Source: Aeriscardovia sp. (GTDB lineage: Bacteria; Actinomycetota; Actinomycetes; Actinomycetales; Bifidobacteriaceae). Taken from it: a stretch of DNA of 64,000 nt. The stretch is from contig JAFYHY010000060.1 of the NCBI GenBank assembly GCA_017538895.1, forward strand, positions 1 through 64,000, written 5' to 3'. The notes beneath the pieces were generated by a model. That model made no database searches. It was given only the letters and a program-made list of their open reading frames with translations, and was not told the origin of the DNA. Below, piece by piece: positions 18,073 through 26,556 of this stretch. Each line of letters begins with the position of its first letter. The stretch's first letter is position 1. The position numbers and the translations under genes are program-made.

Positions 18073-19578
18073 ATGACTGCTCTTTATGATTCATCATTAA
18101 CGGACATCAACAAAATTTTCTCTGCTTCTACCAAACTGAATGCATCAGACCAAGATTGGCTCCATCGCCTCATCGCAGACTGGTCCATCATTGCTGACCT
18201 TGGATACACAGACCTCGAACTCGTCATCTCCCTCGGAGACAAACACTACATTTACGTTGCTCAATGCCGACCATCAACAAAAGCATCCGCACACCCCAAT
18301 GACCTTGTTGGACAACCAGTAGCAGACTACCTCATCCCGGCAATCGACAAAGCTGTCACTGAAAACGGAGTCTTCTTTGTCCAAAACCCACAAACAGCCA
18401 CCACAAAAACGTCCATTGGACAAGCCATCGCCGCTGTCCGACATGGTAAAAAAGTTATTGGCGCTGTCATCTGGGAAGCAAACCTTACTGAACCAGAAAT
18501 AACAGGACGATATGAAGAATCAGGTATTAAAAGCGCCAGCCAACTCTTCTCTATGATTTCATACAGCAAATTCCCATACCCAAACCCTGTCAATAGCCAA
18601 CGACACAACCCACACGTCGCAGATGGATTCATTGTCCTCAACGATGAAGGAAAAATCGAAAACGCATCACCCAACGCCATCAGCTGTTTCAAACGACTCG
18701 GCTATATCGAATCACTCAAATACAAAAAACCAATCGATGTCGTTACAAGCCTCCAAGACATCAAATTAATGTCAAAAGACCTTCTCACTACGCTCCAAGG
18801 AAACATCTCCAAAGATGCTCTCTTTAGCGCAAGCAATGGTTCATCTGCCACCATGCGCACCTTGCCACTTCTAGACCACGATGACCATTATAAAGGCGCC
18901 GTCATCCTCTGCAGAGACGTCACGGAACTCCGCCGCAGAGACCAAGAACTACAACTCAAAGACGCCGCAATAACCGAAGTACACCACCGCGTCAAAAACA
19001 ACCTTCAAGCAGTATCCGCATTACTCCGTCTCCAAGCACGCAAAACCACCAGTGAAGAAGTAAAACGCGCATTAGCAGAAGCACAACGACGCGTTCAAAC
19101 AATCGCCATTCTTCATGAAGGACTCAGCAAAAGCGTAAACGAAATGCTCAACTTTGACACCGTTCTCGCCAACCTACTACGCATGAGCATTGATGTCGCC
19201 AGATCTAACAATCAAGAAATCACCATATCCTACATAGGACACTTCGGAAAAATCTCATCACAAGATGCTACACCACTTTCTCTTGTTCTCTCTGAACTGG
19301 TTACCAATGCTGTAGAACACGGATTCCAAGGCAGAACAACAGGACATATCATCGTCTCAGTCGAACGATTTACCGATAACCTTAACATCACCATTGAAGA
19401 CGACGGACGAGGAATCCAACACGCAAAAACTGGATCTGATAAACATTCAGGACTAGGAACACAAATCATAGACACCTTTATCAGATCTGATTTCGGGGGA
19501 GATGTTAAGTGGGAACCACGCTCAGGAGGAGGAACACGCGTCGCGATCAACCTCACCCTACGCACTATTCACGAATAA
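18073..19578 (+). CDS. pdtaS: Sensor histidine kinase, PdtaS-like (GAF/PAS plus HisKA_2)
   Basis: A soluble sensor kinase without membrane segments. Order: an N-terminal GAF-like sensor domain (about residues 10-150), a PAS domain (about 180-290), a dimerisation domain of the HisKA_2 class with 'EVHHRVKNNLQAVSALLRLQ' around His304-His305, then an HATPase domain with N-box 'LVTNAVEHGF', 'DDGRGI', 'GLGTQIID' and 'GGTRVAINL'. In Mycobacterium the orthologue lies next to whiB1, as here, and phosphorylates an unlinked ANTAR-domain regulator, encoded here at 33858. It probably senses a small intracellular ligand. Codons in the first 1.1 kb are very C/A-rich at third positions. Confidence 0.88.
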   Translation: MTALYDSSLTDINKIFSASTKLNASDQDWLHRLIADWSIIADLGYTDLELVISLGDKHYIYVAQCRPSTKASAHPNDLVGQPVADYLIPAIDKAVTENGVFFVQNPQTATTKTSIGQAIAAVRHGKKVIGAVIWEANLTEPEITGRYEESGIKSASQLFSMISYSKFPYPNPVNSQRHNPHVADGFIVLNDEGKIENASPNAISCFKRLGYIESLKYKKPIDVVTSLQDIKLMSKDLLTTLQGNISKDALFSASNGSSATMRTLPLLDHDDHYKGAVILCRDVTELRRRDQELQLKDAAITEVHHRVKNNLQAVSALLRLQARKTTSEEVKRALAEAQRRVQTIAILHEGLSKSVNEMLNFDTVLANLLRMSIDVARSNNQEITISYIGHFGKISSQDATPLSLVLSELVTNAVEHGFQGRTTGHIIVSVERFTDNLNITIEDDGRGIQHAKTGSDKHSGLGTQIIDTFIRSDFGGDVKWEPRSGGGTRVAINLTLRTIHE

Positions 19579-19616
19579 AAAATGGGGAATCAAGCTAAAC
19601 TTGATACCCCATTTTT
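19578..19616. terminator. Bidirectional terminator between pdtaS and whiB1
   Basis: Arms of about 16 bp (19578-19594 / 19600-19615) with one mismatch and a 5-base loop, flanked by A-run and T-run, so it works in both directions between convergent genes. Confidence 0.88.
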
Positions 19617-19648
19617 ATATATTTAAAATTTTAAAATCTATAAGACAT

Positions 19649-19930
19649 TCATTCGTAACGTCGGACGCCCATTGATGAAGATCGACGAGCACGCATCGCA
19701 CGACGCTTCAAAGCTCGACGCTCATCTTCTGATAAACCACCCCAAATACCTGAATCCTGATTGGTCTCTAAAGCCCACTTCAAGCATTGATCAGCAACAG
19801 GGCAAACACGGCAAATCGCCTTTGCCACGTCGATCTGCTTAACAGCTGCACCTGTGTTACCAACAGGGAAGAAAAGTTCTGGGTCTTTATCGCGACAAGC
19901 AGCTTGTGCTCGCCAGTCTGAATTACTCAT
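19649..19930 (-). CDS. whiB1: WhiB1-type [4Fe-4S] transcription factor
   Basis: 93 residues with four cluster-binding cysteines Cys12, Cys40, Cys43 and Cys49, the 'DSGIWGG' turn and a basic DNA-binding tail 'SEDERRALKRRAMRARR'. The N-terminal 'CRDKDPELFFPVGN' and position convergent with the PdtaS-like kinase gene both point to the WhiB1 subgroup, an essential, nitric-oxide-responsive regulator that binds the primary sigma factor in Mycobacterium. AAGGACAAC precedes the ATG. The cluster would come from the SUF system at the right end of the window. Confidence 0.93.
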   Translation of the reverse strand: MSNSDWRAQAACRDKDPELFFPVGNTGAAVKQIDVAKAICRVCPVADQCLKWALETNQDSGIWGGLSEDERRALKRRAMRARRSSSMGVRRYE

Positions 19931-20002
19931 GTTGTCCTTATCCTAAAAATTGATGAATCAACAAGCATGTTCTTAAAATATTTATTTTAGTAAAACAAAA
20001 AA

Positions 20003-20028
20003 AGCCGCACTTTTCAATAGTGACGGCT
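20003..20028 (-). terminator. Minus-strand terminator downstream of the first LCP gene
   Basis: A stem of about 9 bp (20003-20011 / 20019-20028, one bulge) is followed on the minus strand by seven T residues. It isolates whiB1 from the LCP genes. Confidence 0.8.
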
Positions 20029-20058
20029 GTTTTAGTACAACTTTATCTGATTATATAA

Positions 20059-20102
20059 GTAGTGGGATATGATTTCTATACGAGAAAATCATATCCCACT
20101 AC
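20059..20102 (-). terminator. Second, stronger hairpin after the first LCP gene
   Basis: A perfect 17-bp stem (20059-20075 / 20086-20102) with a 10-base loop, starting 14 bases after the LCP stop codon. Two hairpins in tandem end this unit. Confidence 0.85.
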
Positions 20103-20115
20103 GTTCTTTATTCTT

Positions 20116-21648
20116 TTATTGAATACCACCAACTGTTCCTGATGGTTCTGTTCCATTGAGAATCTTTTGGAACATTTCTTTTGTTTCGCTTGAATTCCAG
20201 AGAATACAGTCACCAACATATGGATCATTGTATCCAAGATCAGCAATATAAGGGATACCTGTAATACCACCTTTAGAGGTTGCTTTATGGAAGATATATG
20301 CCATCTTTAGTAGGGTAGAAGCGTGTGATGTATTATCAATTTTCACGTTCTTTAATCCCGCGAGAATTACATTACGTACCTTTGTGAGGTTTAAGAAGAA
20401 TGATGGTTTCATCATTTCTTTTGCTACGTCTTGAATCAGGATACGCTGTTGGTGTTCTCGTCCGATATCACCGAGTTTATCTGAGTGGCGTTCACGGGTG
20501 AAGGCTAGTGCTGTTTTACCATCCATGACGGCGCAACCGGATTGCCATTTAAATCCTGAGTATGGGTCGTCAATAGTGTGGTCGAAACACACGTTGACGC
20601 CGCCAACAGCGTTGACGACATCTTCTATGGTGTTGAAGTTTGCTCGGACAGCGTGATCGATTTTAACGCCGGTTAGTTCCTCAACTTTTTGAGCGAGGGC
20701 AGGCCAACCGTAGCTTTCTGCGATAGCGTTAATCTTCATGTGTGTGCCGTCTTCAACGACGAGGGTGTCTCGAGGTATGGAGATCAGGGCGTCAGGACCT
20801 TTCTTTGGTGCGATGAGGAGCATGATGGAATCTGTACGGAATCCTGGTACGGATCCTGCTGCACCTGTTCCTGCTGCACCGTCTCGCTGGTCAACACCTG
20901 TAATCAGCCATGTTTCTGCGTTATCATTCTTTGGCATGCTGGTTAAGGCTTTGTAGTGTTCGATATTGCTATCGACCCATGCGTAGGTGCCATAAACGGT
21001 TCCTGCTAATGCGAGAATGATAAAGGCGAGGAAGAGAGCAATGCCCCGTAAAATATGATGCCTTTTTTTGCGATGTGAGGTAATGGCAAGTGTGCCGCCA
21101 CGGTTGAGTTTTTTATTGTTTTTGCGTGGTGGTAGGTTGTTTTTTCCATGATGACGTATTGGAACTGTTTTATGTGGCAAAGCATGTGATGTTTTAGCTG
21201 ATGAAGTGTTCTTCTTTTGGCTGTTCATTAGTGTGGTGCGCGGTGTTTGAGTGCGTACTGGTGTTGTTTGTTGTGGCGAAACTTCTGCATATAGTGGTGC
21301 GGGATTGTCCGTGTAGGTGTTGTGGTGAGATAGCTCAGCTTTTTGGCGTGCAAGTTGTTCATACTGTTCGCGTTGTTCTTGATACAGTGCTTGTGCTTTT
21401 TGTTGTCGTGTTGCTGGATTAGATCCTGAGTGACGTGGTTCTCGTGGGAAGATTGGGTATGATCCGTGAATTGGTGTTTGTTCAACTGCTGGTATCATTT
21501 CCGGTTTATGACCAGAAGCGCCGTTACCGTTTGATGGGGTGAAGCTAGGCGGTATTTCTTGTTCCTCGCCAGTTTTCTGCCGTTGCTTTGATGTTGGGAC
21601 AAAGCTTGGAGGCGTTAAAAAATCATCATCGAAAGAATCGAATGCCAT
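20116..21648 (-). CDS. LytR-CpsA-Psr (LCP) family wall-polymer ligase
   Basis: Predicted to transfer polyprenyl-linked glycopolymers onto peptidoglycan. The 510 residues start with a long Gln/Pro/Ser/Thr-rich cytosolic region (about 200 residues, low complexity, containing basic stretches), one membrane segment near residues 202-226 ('LFLAFIILALAGTVYGTYAW'), then an external LCP domain with 'GFRTDSIMLLI', 'ISIPRDTLV', 'AVRANFNTIEDVVNAVGGV', 'LAFTRERHSDKLGDIGREHQQRIL', which supply the Asp and Arg residues that bind the pyrophosphate lipid. GGAAGGGAC precedes the ATG. It follows the second LCP gene on the same strand with an 82-base gap. Confidence 0.92.
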   Translation of the reverse strand: MAFDSFDDDFLTPPSFVPTSKQRQKTGEEQEIPPSFTPSNGNGASGHKPEMIPAVEQTPIHGSYPIFPREPRHSGSNPATRQQKAQALYQEQREQYEQLARQKAELSHHNTYTDNPAPLYAEVSPQQTTPVRTQTPRTTLMNSQKKNTSSAKTSHALPHKTVPIRHHGKNNLPPRKNNKKLNRGGTLAITSHRKKRHHILRGIALFLAFIILALAGTVYGTYAWVDSNIEHYKALTSMPKNDNAETWLITGVDQRDGAAGTGAAGSVPGFRTDSIMLLIAPKKGPDALISIPRDTLVVEDGTHMKINAIAESYGWPALAQKVEELTGVKIDHAVRANFNTIEDVVNAVGGVNVCFDHTIDDPYSGFKWQSGCAVMDGKTALAFTRERHSDKLGDIGREHQQRILIQDVAKEMMKPSFFLNLTKVRNVILAGLKNVKIDNTSHASTLLKMAYIFHKATSKGGITGIPYIADLGYNDPYVGDCILWNSSETKEMFQKILNGTEPSGTVGGIQ

Positions 21649-21730
21649 AAAGTCCCTTCCATTAGCCTTTCTAAATCACATGCATATTTTCCACTGTTAT
21701 TGATGAATGTGCATAAAATGCGAATGCTTG

Positions 21731-23218
21731 CTATTTCTCTTCTGAAATACCACACACGACATAGTTGAGATATTCAGAAGCAATACCCATTTGATATCCG
21801 GTATTCGGATCTGTGATCACTCCTGTCTCAGGATTGACGATGCCACCGTTCTTTGGATCAATGAGTTCGCCACTTGGCATGGTGACAAGACCTGTGTGAG
21901 GATTGTAGGTTCCTTTCGATAGGTTCTTGGTGGTTGTTGAGGTGGTAGAGGAGGTTGATAAGTTTTGTGTTGTTGTGCTTTGGGCACTGTTCGTTGTTGA
22001 GCTCGTTGTTGAACTGGATTGTGTTGCAGAACTAGAGGTGGTTGTTCCTGAGGTTTGCGAGTGAGCAGATGAGGTAGACGAGGATTGTTCAATGATTGGT
22101 TGATCATTTTTAATTTTTGCCCATAACTCGTTCGCATATGGTTGATCCCAAATAACGCGATTATTATTCGTTGGATCAGTAGTAATTGGTGTGGTTCGAG
22201 CATAAATATCAGATGTGTTTAATCTGCGAAGTGCATAGGCTAATCCTGTTAAGGTGGATAGTGAAGCGAGACCTTTACTGATGGTGAGCCATTGTAAGGT
22301 TGTACGTGCTAATTGATACAGATCGCTTGAATTCGTGAGGATTTTTTTCGTTTTAATTTCACGGAGAATCATCTTCACAAGATATTGTTGGCGTGCTTCA
22401 CGCATAATATCTGACCCGTCACCAACACCAATACCATGACGGACACGAGAATATTCTGTTGCTTGTAAACCGTTTAAATGATCCCATCCTTTCGGCAGAC
22501 TAAGGCTGGTGTAGGCGTCTTGAATATGCTCTGGGATACAGAGGTCAACGCCACCGATAGCGTTAATGATGGAATCTAAGCCAGCGAAATCAACCACGAT
22601 AAATTGTGTGATTTTAATACCTGTTAAGTATTCTAGATCTTGTGTTGCGCAGCTTGCTGCAGAAGCAACATCACCACCAATGTTGTATCCCATTTCGAAA
22701 AGGGAATTAATCATTACATCGTTTTGTGCTGGGATGACAGCACCATTGTCAGCTGTGCATGAGGGGACAGAGACAACGGAGTCTCGTGGCACAGAAACCA
22801 GGTTAATATATTTACGGTTGGCACTGATTTGCGCAATCATGATGGTGTCTGATTCATGTTCATCACTCATGGTGTCATGAGCAATAGCTTGATTTTGTGA
22901 GCCATTGCGTGTGTCTTGACCGAAAATAGCAATATTAATGGCTTTACCAGGATCAGGGTTCACATAAGCGTCTTTATCAGTTTCTCCAATCATTGACACA
23001 CTATGACTATGAAGTATGTTGTTAAAATCAACAACCATTGCGCCAGCAAAGGTAATAACGAAGACAAGCACAACGGTGATGAGAATTCCGATACCTGTTT
23101 TGAATGGGTTGCGTGTGGTGAAGAGACGCGCATGTAACGGTTGTTGCGAAGGAGATACTCGTATTGGTTGTTGAGCGGAAGAATGCTGTGACGCCGTGTT
23201 CTGATGTCGTTTATGCAC
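21731..23218 (-). CDS. LCP family ligase with Ser/Thr-rich linker and octad Pro-x-x-Gly tail
   Basis: The 495 residues have a short cytosolic region, one membrane segment (about residues 40-62), an LCP domain ('ESDTIMIAQI', 'VSVPRDSVV', 'DFAGLDSIINAIGGVDLCIP', 'EYSRVRHGIGVGDGSDIMREARQQYLV'), a linker of about 60 residues that is nearly all Ser, Thr, Gln and Asn (about 373-435), and a tail (438-478) with Pro at 440, 448, 455, 463 and 471, each followed by Gly two or three residues later. The start is GTG at 23218, preceded by AAAGAGA. The linker should span the wall; the tail has no function I recognise. Its neighbours are another LCP gene and a two-component pair. Confidence 0.88.
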   Translation of the reverse strand: MHKRHQNTASQHSSAQQPIRVSPSQQPLHARLFTTRNPFKTGIGILITVVLVFVITFAGAMVVDFNNILHSHSVSMIGETDKDAYVNPDPGKAINIAIFGQDTRNGSQNQAIAHDTMSDEHESDTIMIAQISANRKYINLVSVPRDSVVSVPSCTADNGAVIPAQNDVMINSLFEMGYNIGGDVASAASCATQDLEYLTGIKITQFIVVDFAGLDSIINAIGGVDLCIPEHIQDAYTSLSLPKGWDHLNGLQATEYSRVRHGIGVGDGSDIMREARQQYLVKMILREIKTKKILTNSSDLYQLARTTLQWLTISKGLASLSTLTGLAYALRRLNTSDIYARTTPITTDPTNNNRVIWDQPYANELWAKIKNDQPIIEQSSSTSSAHSQTSGTTTSSSATQSSSTTSSTTNSAQSTTTQNLSTSSTTSTTTKNLSKGTYNPHTGLVTMPSGELIDPKNGGIVNPETGVITDPNTGYQMGIASEYLNYVVCGISEEK

Positions 23219-23304
23219 GAGAATCTCTTTTCCATAAGAAAACTCATACTGGTTATCGTGATGACCGTATGAGCAGTTTGTATTACTATTTGCGTGATGT
23301 CTGT

Positions 23305-23709
23305 TTATTGGTGAAATGTAGGATCAATTTCTTCAGGACGAAGACCAGTGATTTCACTCAGACACACGACTAACTCTTCACGTATCAAGAGTTGAAGATC
23401 ATCTATATCGCGTGCTAACGCTTCTAAAGGACGTCGATATAAGATGATGCAGGTTGGCTCATTACGATGACGTGGAGAACGCACAGAGGAGTATTTGATA
23501 GTACGCTCTCTCCATGGGGTGGTATCCACGGTAGGGATTTCTTCGACTTCATATCGAATGGAGTCAATCAGATCTGGCCACCCTCGATGTAAGCGGCGCA
23601 GTTGATTCATAACGAAACGATCAAATATACCGCTTTTGGTTCGATATTGGGGAAGCCAAAATCCAAATGTTGGACGACGCTGTCCACGACCATGACTATC
23701 TCTATACAT
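23305..23709 (-). CDS. Metallopeptidase-fold (Zincin_1/COG3824) protein lacking HExxH
   Basis: About 134 residues with the actinobacterial 'metallopeptidase family' pattern: 'PQYRTKSGIFDRFVMNQL', 'VEEIPTVDTTPW', 'IILYRRPLEALARD', 'LLIREELVVCLSEITGLRPEEIDP'. Where proteobacterial relatives have HExxH there is 'VVCLSEI', so zinc peptidase activity is not expected; many actinobacterial members share this loss. In Mycobacterium a relative (Rv3259) lies next to whiB2. A start at GTG 23712 would add one residue. Stop and start with the kinase gene are adjacent, implying co-transcription. Confidence 0.75.
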   Translation of the reverse strand: MYRDSHGRGQRRPTFGFWLPQYRTKSGIFDRFVMNQLRRLHRGWPDLIDSIRYEVEEIPTVDTTPWRERTIKYSSVRSPRHRNEPTCIILYRRPLEALARDIDDLQLLIREELVVCLSEITGLRPEEIDPTFHQ

Positions 23710-23714
23710 CACTG

Positions 23715-24791
23715 TTACTTTACACTATCGATGGAATGATACTTTGGTAAGGTAATTTCAAAGTTGGCTCCACGTGTATCATCGACAACAGTTATGTCGC
23801 CACCGTGGAGACGTGCAGCCCATCGAGCAATTGGTAACCCTAAGCCAGTACCACCTGAGGTTGTTCCCATTTTTCTTTTTTCGCTGATAAACCGGCGGAA
23901 TATTTTTTCACGATCTTCAGGAGCGATCTGAGAACCATAATTAATCACATTAGTAATGATGGTGTTATTTTGACTGTCTTCATGGCATTCAATGAGCACA
24001 TTGGAGTTGTTTGCTGAATGCTTCAAAGCATTCGAAATGATATTAGTAAAGAGTTGGTTGAGTCGGTTACGATCTGCTTCAATGAGTAAATCGGAAGGGA
24101 CTTCCATTGAAATTTGGTGATTATGACCAGCATCAGCGATGCTTAATGGTTTTGTGACTTCTGATAAGAAATCTTTAATGTTAAAGGTAGAGACTTCCAG
24201 GCTTGCGGTACCAGCTTCCATACGAGACAAGTCCAGTAAGTAAGCAATCAGGTCTGTTAGTCGATGCATTTCTTTAACGATCATTTCAAGATTCGCTGAT
24301 GTTGGTTCTACGATACCGTCTGCCATATTTTCAGCTAATGCTTGCATCGCTGCTACTGGAGTACGTAACTCATGGCTCACGTTAGCGATTAACGCTTTTC
24401 GTGTTTGATCCGCGTTTTTTAGCTCATCAGAAATGATATTAAGACTATGTGTGAGTTGTCCGATTTCATCATTATGCGTCGAGATTTCAGGTGTTGCGTA
24501 TTTCCCTAATGTGATGTCATTAGCTACATGACAGACATGTTGCAGGGGAGAAAGAAATGAGTGAATAAAGAAAAAACATGCAATGATTGCAATAATCACG
24601 GCGGCGATGATATCACCTAAGAGTCCGACTTCAAAAATGGATAAGATCCAGACAATGCAGGCAATGACAACAGCTAAAAGAAGTATGAAGAAAATAAGAC
24701 GGCCTTTGAGCGACCGTGTTTGCTGTGTAGGTGTATCTGTCTCAAGTGGCTCAATACCAATTTCAGTATTCTCAGAAGATTTAGAAACCAT
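23715..24791 (-). CDS. Membrane sensor histidine kinase (OmpR-partner type)
   Basis: 358 residues: a cytosolic N-terminus, two closely spaced membrane segments (about residues 30-52 and 57-77) with almost no external loop, a HAMP linker, a HisKA domain with 'ALIANVSHELRTPVAAM' (phospho-acceptor His140), and an HATPase domain with 'LFTNIISNALKHS', 'GTGLGLPIARWAARLHGG'. The minimal outer loop suggests sensing within the membrane. Its partner regulator is encoded just upstream, but a strong terminator lies between them. No ribosome binding site is obvious before the ATG. Confidence 0.9.
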   Translation of the reverse strand: MVSKSSENTEIGIEPLETDTPTQQTRSLKGRLIFFILLLAVVIACIVWILSIFEVGLLGDIIAAVIIAIIACFFFIHSFLSPLQHVCHVANDITLGKYATPEISTHNDEIGQLTHSLNIISDELKNADQTRKALIANVSHELRTPVAAMQALAENMADGIVEPTSANLEMIVKEMHRLTDLIAYLLDLSRMEAGTASLEVSTFNIKDFLSEVTKPLSIADAGHNHQISMEVPSDLLIEADRNRLNQLFTNIISNALKHSANNSNVLIECHEDSQNNTIITNVINYGSQIAPEDREKIFRRFISEKRKMGTTSGGTGLGLPIARWAARLHGGDITVVDDTRGANFEITLPKYHSIDSVK

Positions 24792-24824
24792 ATTGCTATA
24801 TTTATCAAAAAAACTTATAAAAAA

Positions 24825-24874
24825 ATTAAATTGAGAGTTTTATATCGGTGAGGATATAAAACTCTCAATTTAAT
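24825..24874 (-). terminator. Perfect 21-bp terminator hairpin between response regulator and kinase
   Basis: Arms 24825-24845 and 24854-24874 are exact complements with loop 24846-24853. On the minus strand a T-rich tract with runs of six and seven T follows. The hairpin overlaps the regulator's stop codon. Confidence 0.92.
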
Positions 24875-25629
24875 TAATCTTCAGAATAGGTACTTTTTTC
24901 ACCAGTTTCTGGTGGTTCAAAAGCGTATCCGACACCATGAACAGTACGGATTGTTGATGAACCAAGCTTATGGCGCAAGGCTTTGACATGTGAATCAACA
25001 GTACGTGTGCCAGAAGCATCAGCCCAATCCCATACTTCTTCAAGAAGCTTTTCACGGGTTAATACTGCACGTGGACGTCGAGCTAATGTTGCTAAAAGAT
25101 CAAACTCTGTTGGAGTTAAATGGATTTCTTTATTATCCAAAGTGACGATGCGTTGTGATGGATCGATAATTAGAGAACCAAAGTTAAGGATCTTTTCTTT
25201 TTCAGAGTTTTTAACAATTGCCTTTGCGCGATCAACACGACGGAATAATGCCTTGCACCGTGCGATTAATTCACGCATGGAGAAAGGCTTTGTCATATAA
25301 TCGTCTGCACCAATACCAAGGCCAATAACCTTATCAGATTCATCATCACGCGCAGTAAGAATCATTACTGGTACTGGATGTTCGGCAACAATACGTTTTG
25401 TTGCTTCTAAACCATCCATAACAGGTAGCATGATATCCATAATGACTAAATCAGGACGCAATTGACGAGCGGCAGTAACAGCACTTGCTCCATCTCCTGC
25501 GACACGTGCTGCCCACCCTTCTGAGGCTAAACGTTGAGCAATAGCAGCAGCCAATGTAGGCTCATCTTCCACAATCAAAATAGTGTGAGGTTGCTTTTGC
25601 TTAGTTGCATTCCGCATATCGGCAATCAT
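24874..25629 (-). CDS. OmpR/PhoB-family response regulator
   Basis: 251 residues: receiver domain with acidic pocket 'EDEP' (residues 21-24), phospho-acceptor Asp65 in 'VIMDIMLP', conserved Thr in 'MILTARDDE' and Lys in 'MTKPFSM', then a winged-helix DNA-binding domain with 'LTPTEFDLLATLARRPRAVLTREKLLEEVWDW' in parts and 'RTVDSHVKALRHKLG'. I chose the ATG at 25629, twelve bases after AAAGGAG; an in-frame TTG one codon upstream, nine bases from it, is nearly as good. It starts the minus-strand run leading to the kinase, the metallopeptidase-fold gene and the LCP genes, so wall control is a fair guess. Confidence 0.92.
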   Translation of the reverse strand: MIADMRNATKQKQPHTILIVEDEPTLAAAIAQRLASEGWAARVAGDGASAVTAARQLRPDLVIMDIMLPVMDGLEATKRIVAEHPVPVMILTARDDESDKVIGLGIGADDYMTKPFSMRELIARCKALFRRVDRAKAIVKNSEKEKILNFGSLIIDPSQRIVTLDNKEIHLTPTEFDLLATLARRPRAVLTREKLLEEVWDWADASGTRTVDSHVKALRHKLGSSTIRTVHGVGYAFEPPETGEKSTYSED

Positions 25630-25874
25630 CAAGTATTCAACTCCTTTATTAATCAACCATCTCTTTTAAGGATATCGTGTTATGCGAAGAAAAACGATCT
25701 TTTTCAGACGATCTAGCCAGAATGCTCAGAAAAAACGCCTTTTATGTCATATAAAATATGCTTTTCTACTGACAATACATCTGCACCTCACTCATAATTG
25801 TGGTTTTTTTGTGTATTGTATGTCCTTTCGATATGGTTAAATGATTGTCTAAACACACTGTTCGTGGAGGAATA
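25630..25874. other. Divergent intergenic region, response regulator / carD
   Basis: This 245-base gap holds the promoters of two divergent units. I see ribosome binding sites at both ends, but no pair of -35 and -10 boxes that I can assign with confidence and no strong inverted repeat. Confidence 0.5.
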
Positions 25875-26480
25875 ATGAGATATCAAATAGGTGATACAGT
25901 GGTTTATCCACGGCATGGGGCTGCACGTATTATTGCTCAAGAAGATCGCTCTATCAAAGGTATTACTAAGTCATATATCAAGCTAGAAATTCTTTCTGCT
26001 GATGACCTCATTATTGCAATACCAGCCGATAACTTTGAAAAAGTTGGTATCCGTGACATTGTTGATACCCAAGCAGTATCCGAAGTCTTTGAAATCTTAA
26101 GAAAACCAATTGAAGAAGAAAAAATCAATTGGTCACGCCACTACAAAGCAAACGTAGAAAAAATCGCTACAGGTGATGTGAAAAATATTGCTGAAGTTGT
26201 CCGCGACCTCACCCAACGCGATACCGACATCCATGGATTAAGCGCAGGAGAAAAACGCATGCTCCTCAAAGCACGCACCGTCCTCGCTTCAGAAATCGCC
26301 TTATCCGAAAACGTTACAGAAGACGAAGCACAACACTTCCTCAACGTTAACCTCGGCATTGTTCCACCAACTGACGCTGATCTCACACACCACTCACAAG
26401 CACCAGAAGAACCAGCATCCCAAACACTCTTACGCTGCGAACGAGAACAAGCACAGAAAAAAGCAACAAAATCAAAATAA
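25875..26480 (+). CDS. carD: CarD family transcriptional regulator
   Basis: Binds the RNA polymerase beta subunit and stabilises open complexes at many promoters, including those of rRNA. I use the ATG at 25875, preceded by GTGGAGGAATA, giving 201 residues beginning 'MRYQIGDTVVYPRHGAARI'. The N-terminal Tudor-like domain (residues 1-55) is the polymerase-binding part and resembles that of Mfd; the helical C-terminal domain includes 'EVFEILRK', 'NWSRHYKANVEKI' and 'SAGEKRMLLKARTVLASEIAL'. The last 30 residues are a polar tail. A perfect palindrome follows the stop. Confidence 0.93.
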   Translation: MRYQIGDTVVYPRHGAARIIAQEDRSIKGITKSYIKLEILSADDLIIAIPADNFEKVGIRDIVDTQAVSEVFEILRKPIEEEKINWSRHYKANVEKIATGDVKNIAEVVRDLTQRDTDIHGLSAGEKRMLLKARTVLASEIALSENVTEDEAQHFLNVNLGIVPPTDADLTHHSQAPEEPASQTLLRCEREQAQKKATKSK

Positions 26481-26496
26481 TATAGAATATTCAGTT

Positions 26497-26544
26497 ATAT
26501 ATGATGGGGGGTTACCTGTATACAGGTAACCCCCCATCATATAT
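26497..26544. terminator. Perfect 24-bp palindrome between carD and the metal transporter
   Basis: 26497-26520 is followed directly by its exact reverse complement 26521-26544, with no unpaired centre. It separates convergent genes and should act in both directions. Confidence 0.85.
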
Positions 26545-26556
26545 ACACACGCATCA

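Noticed and set aside
23305-23709. Loss of HExxH in the metallopeptidase-fold protein as a novelty
   Set aside because: The actinobacterial branch of this family commonly lacks the motif, so it is not specific to this genome.
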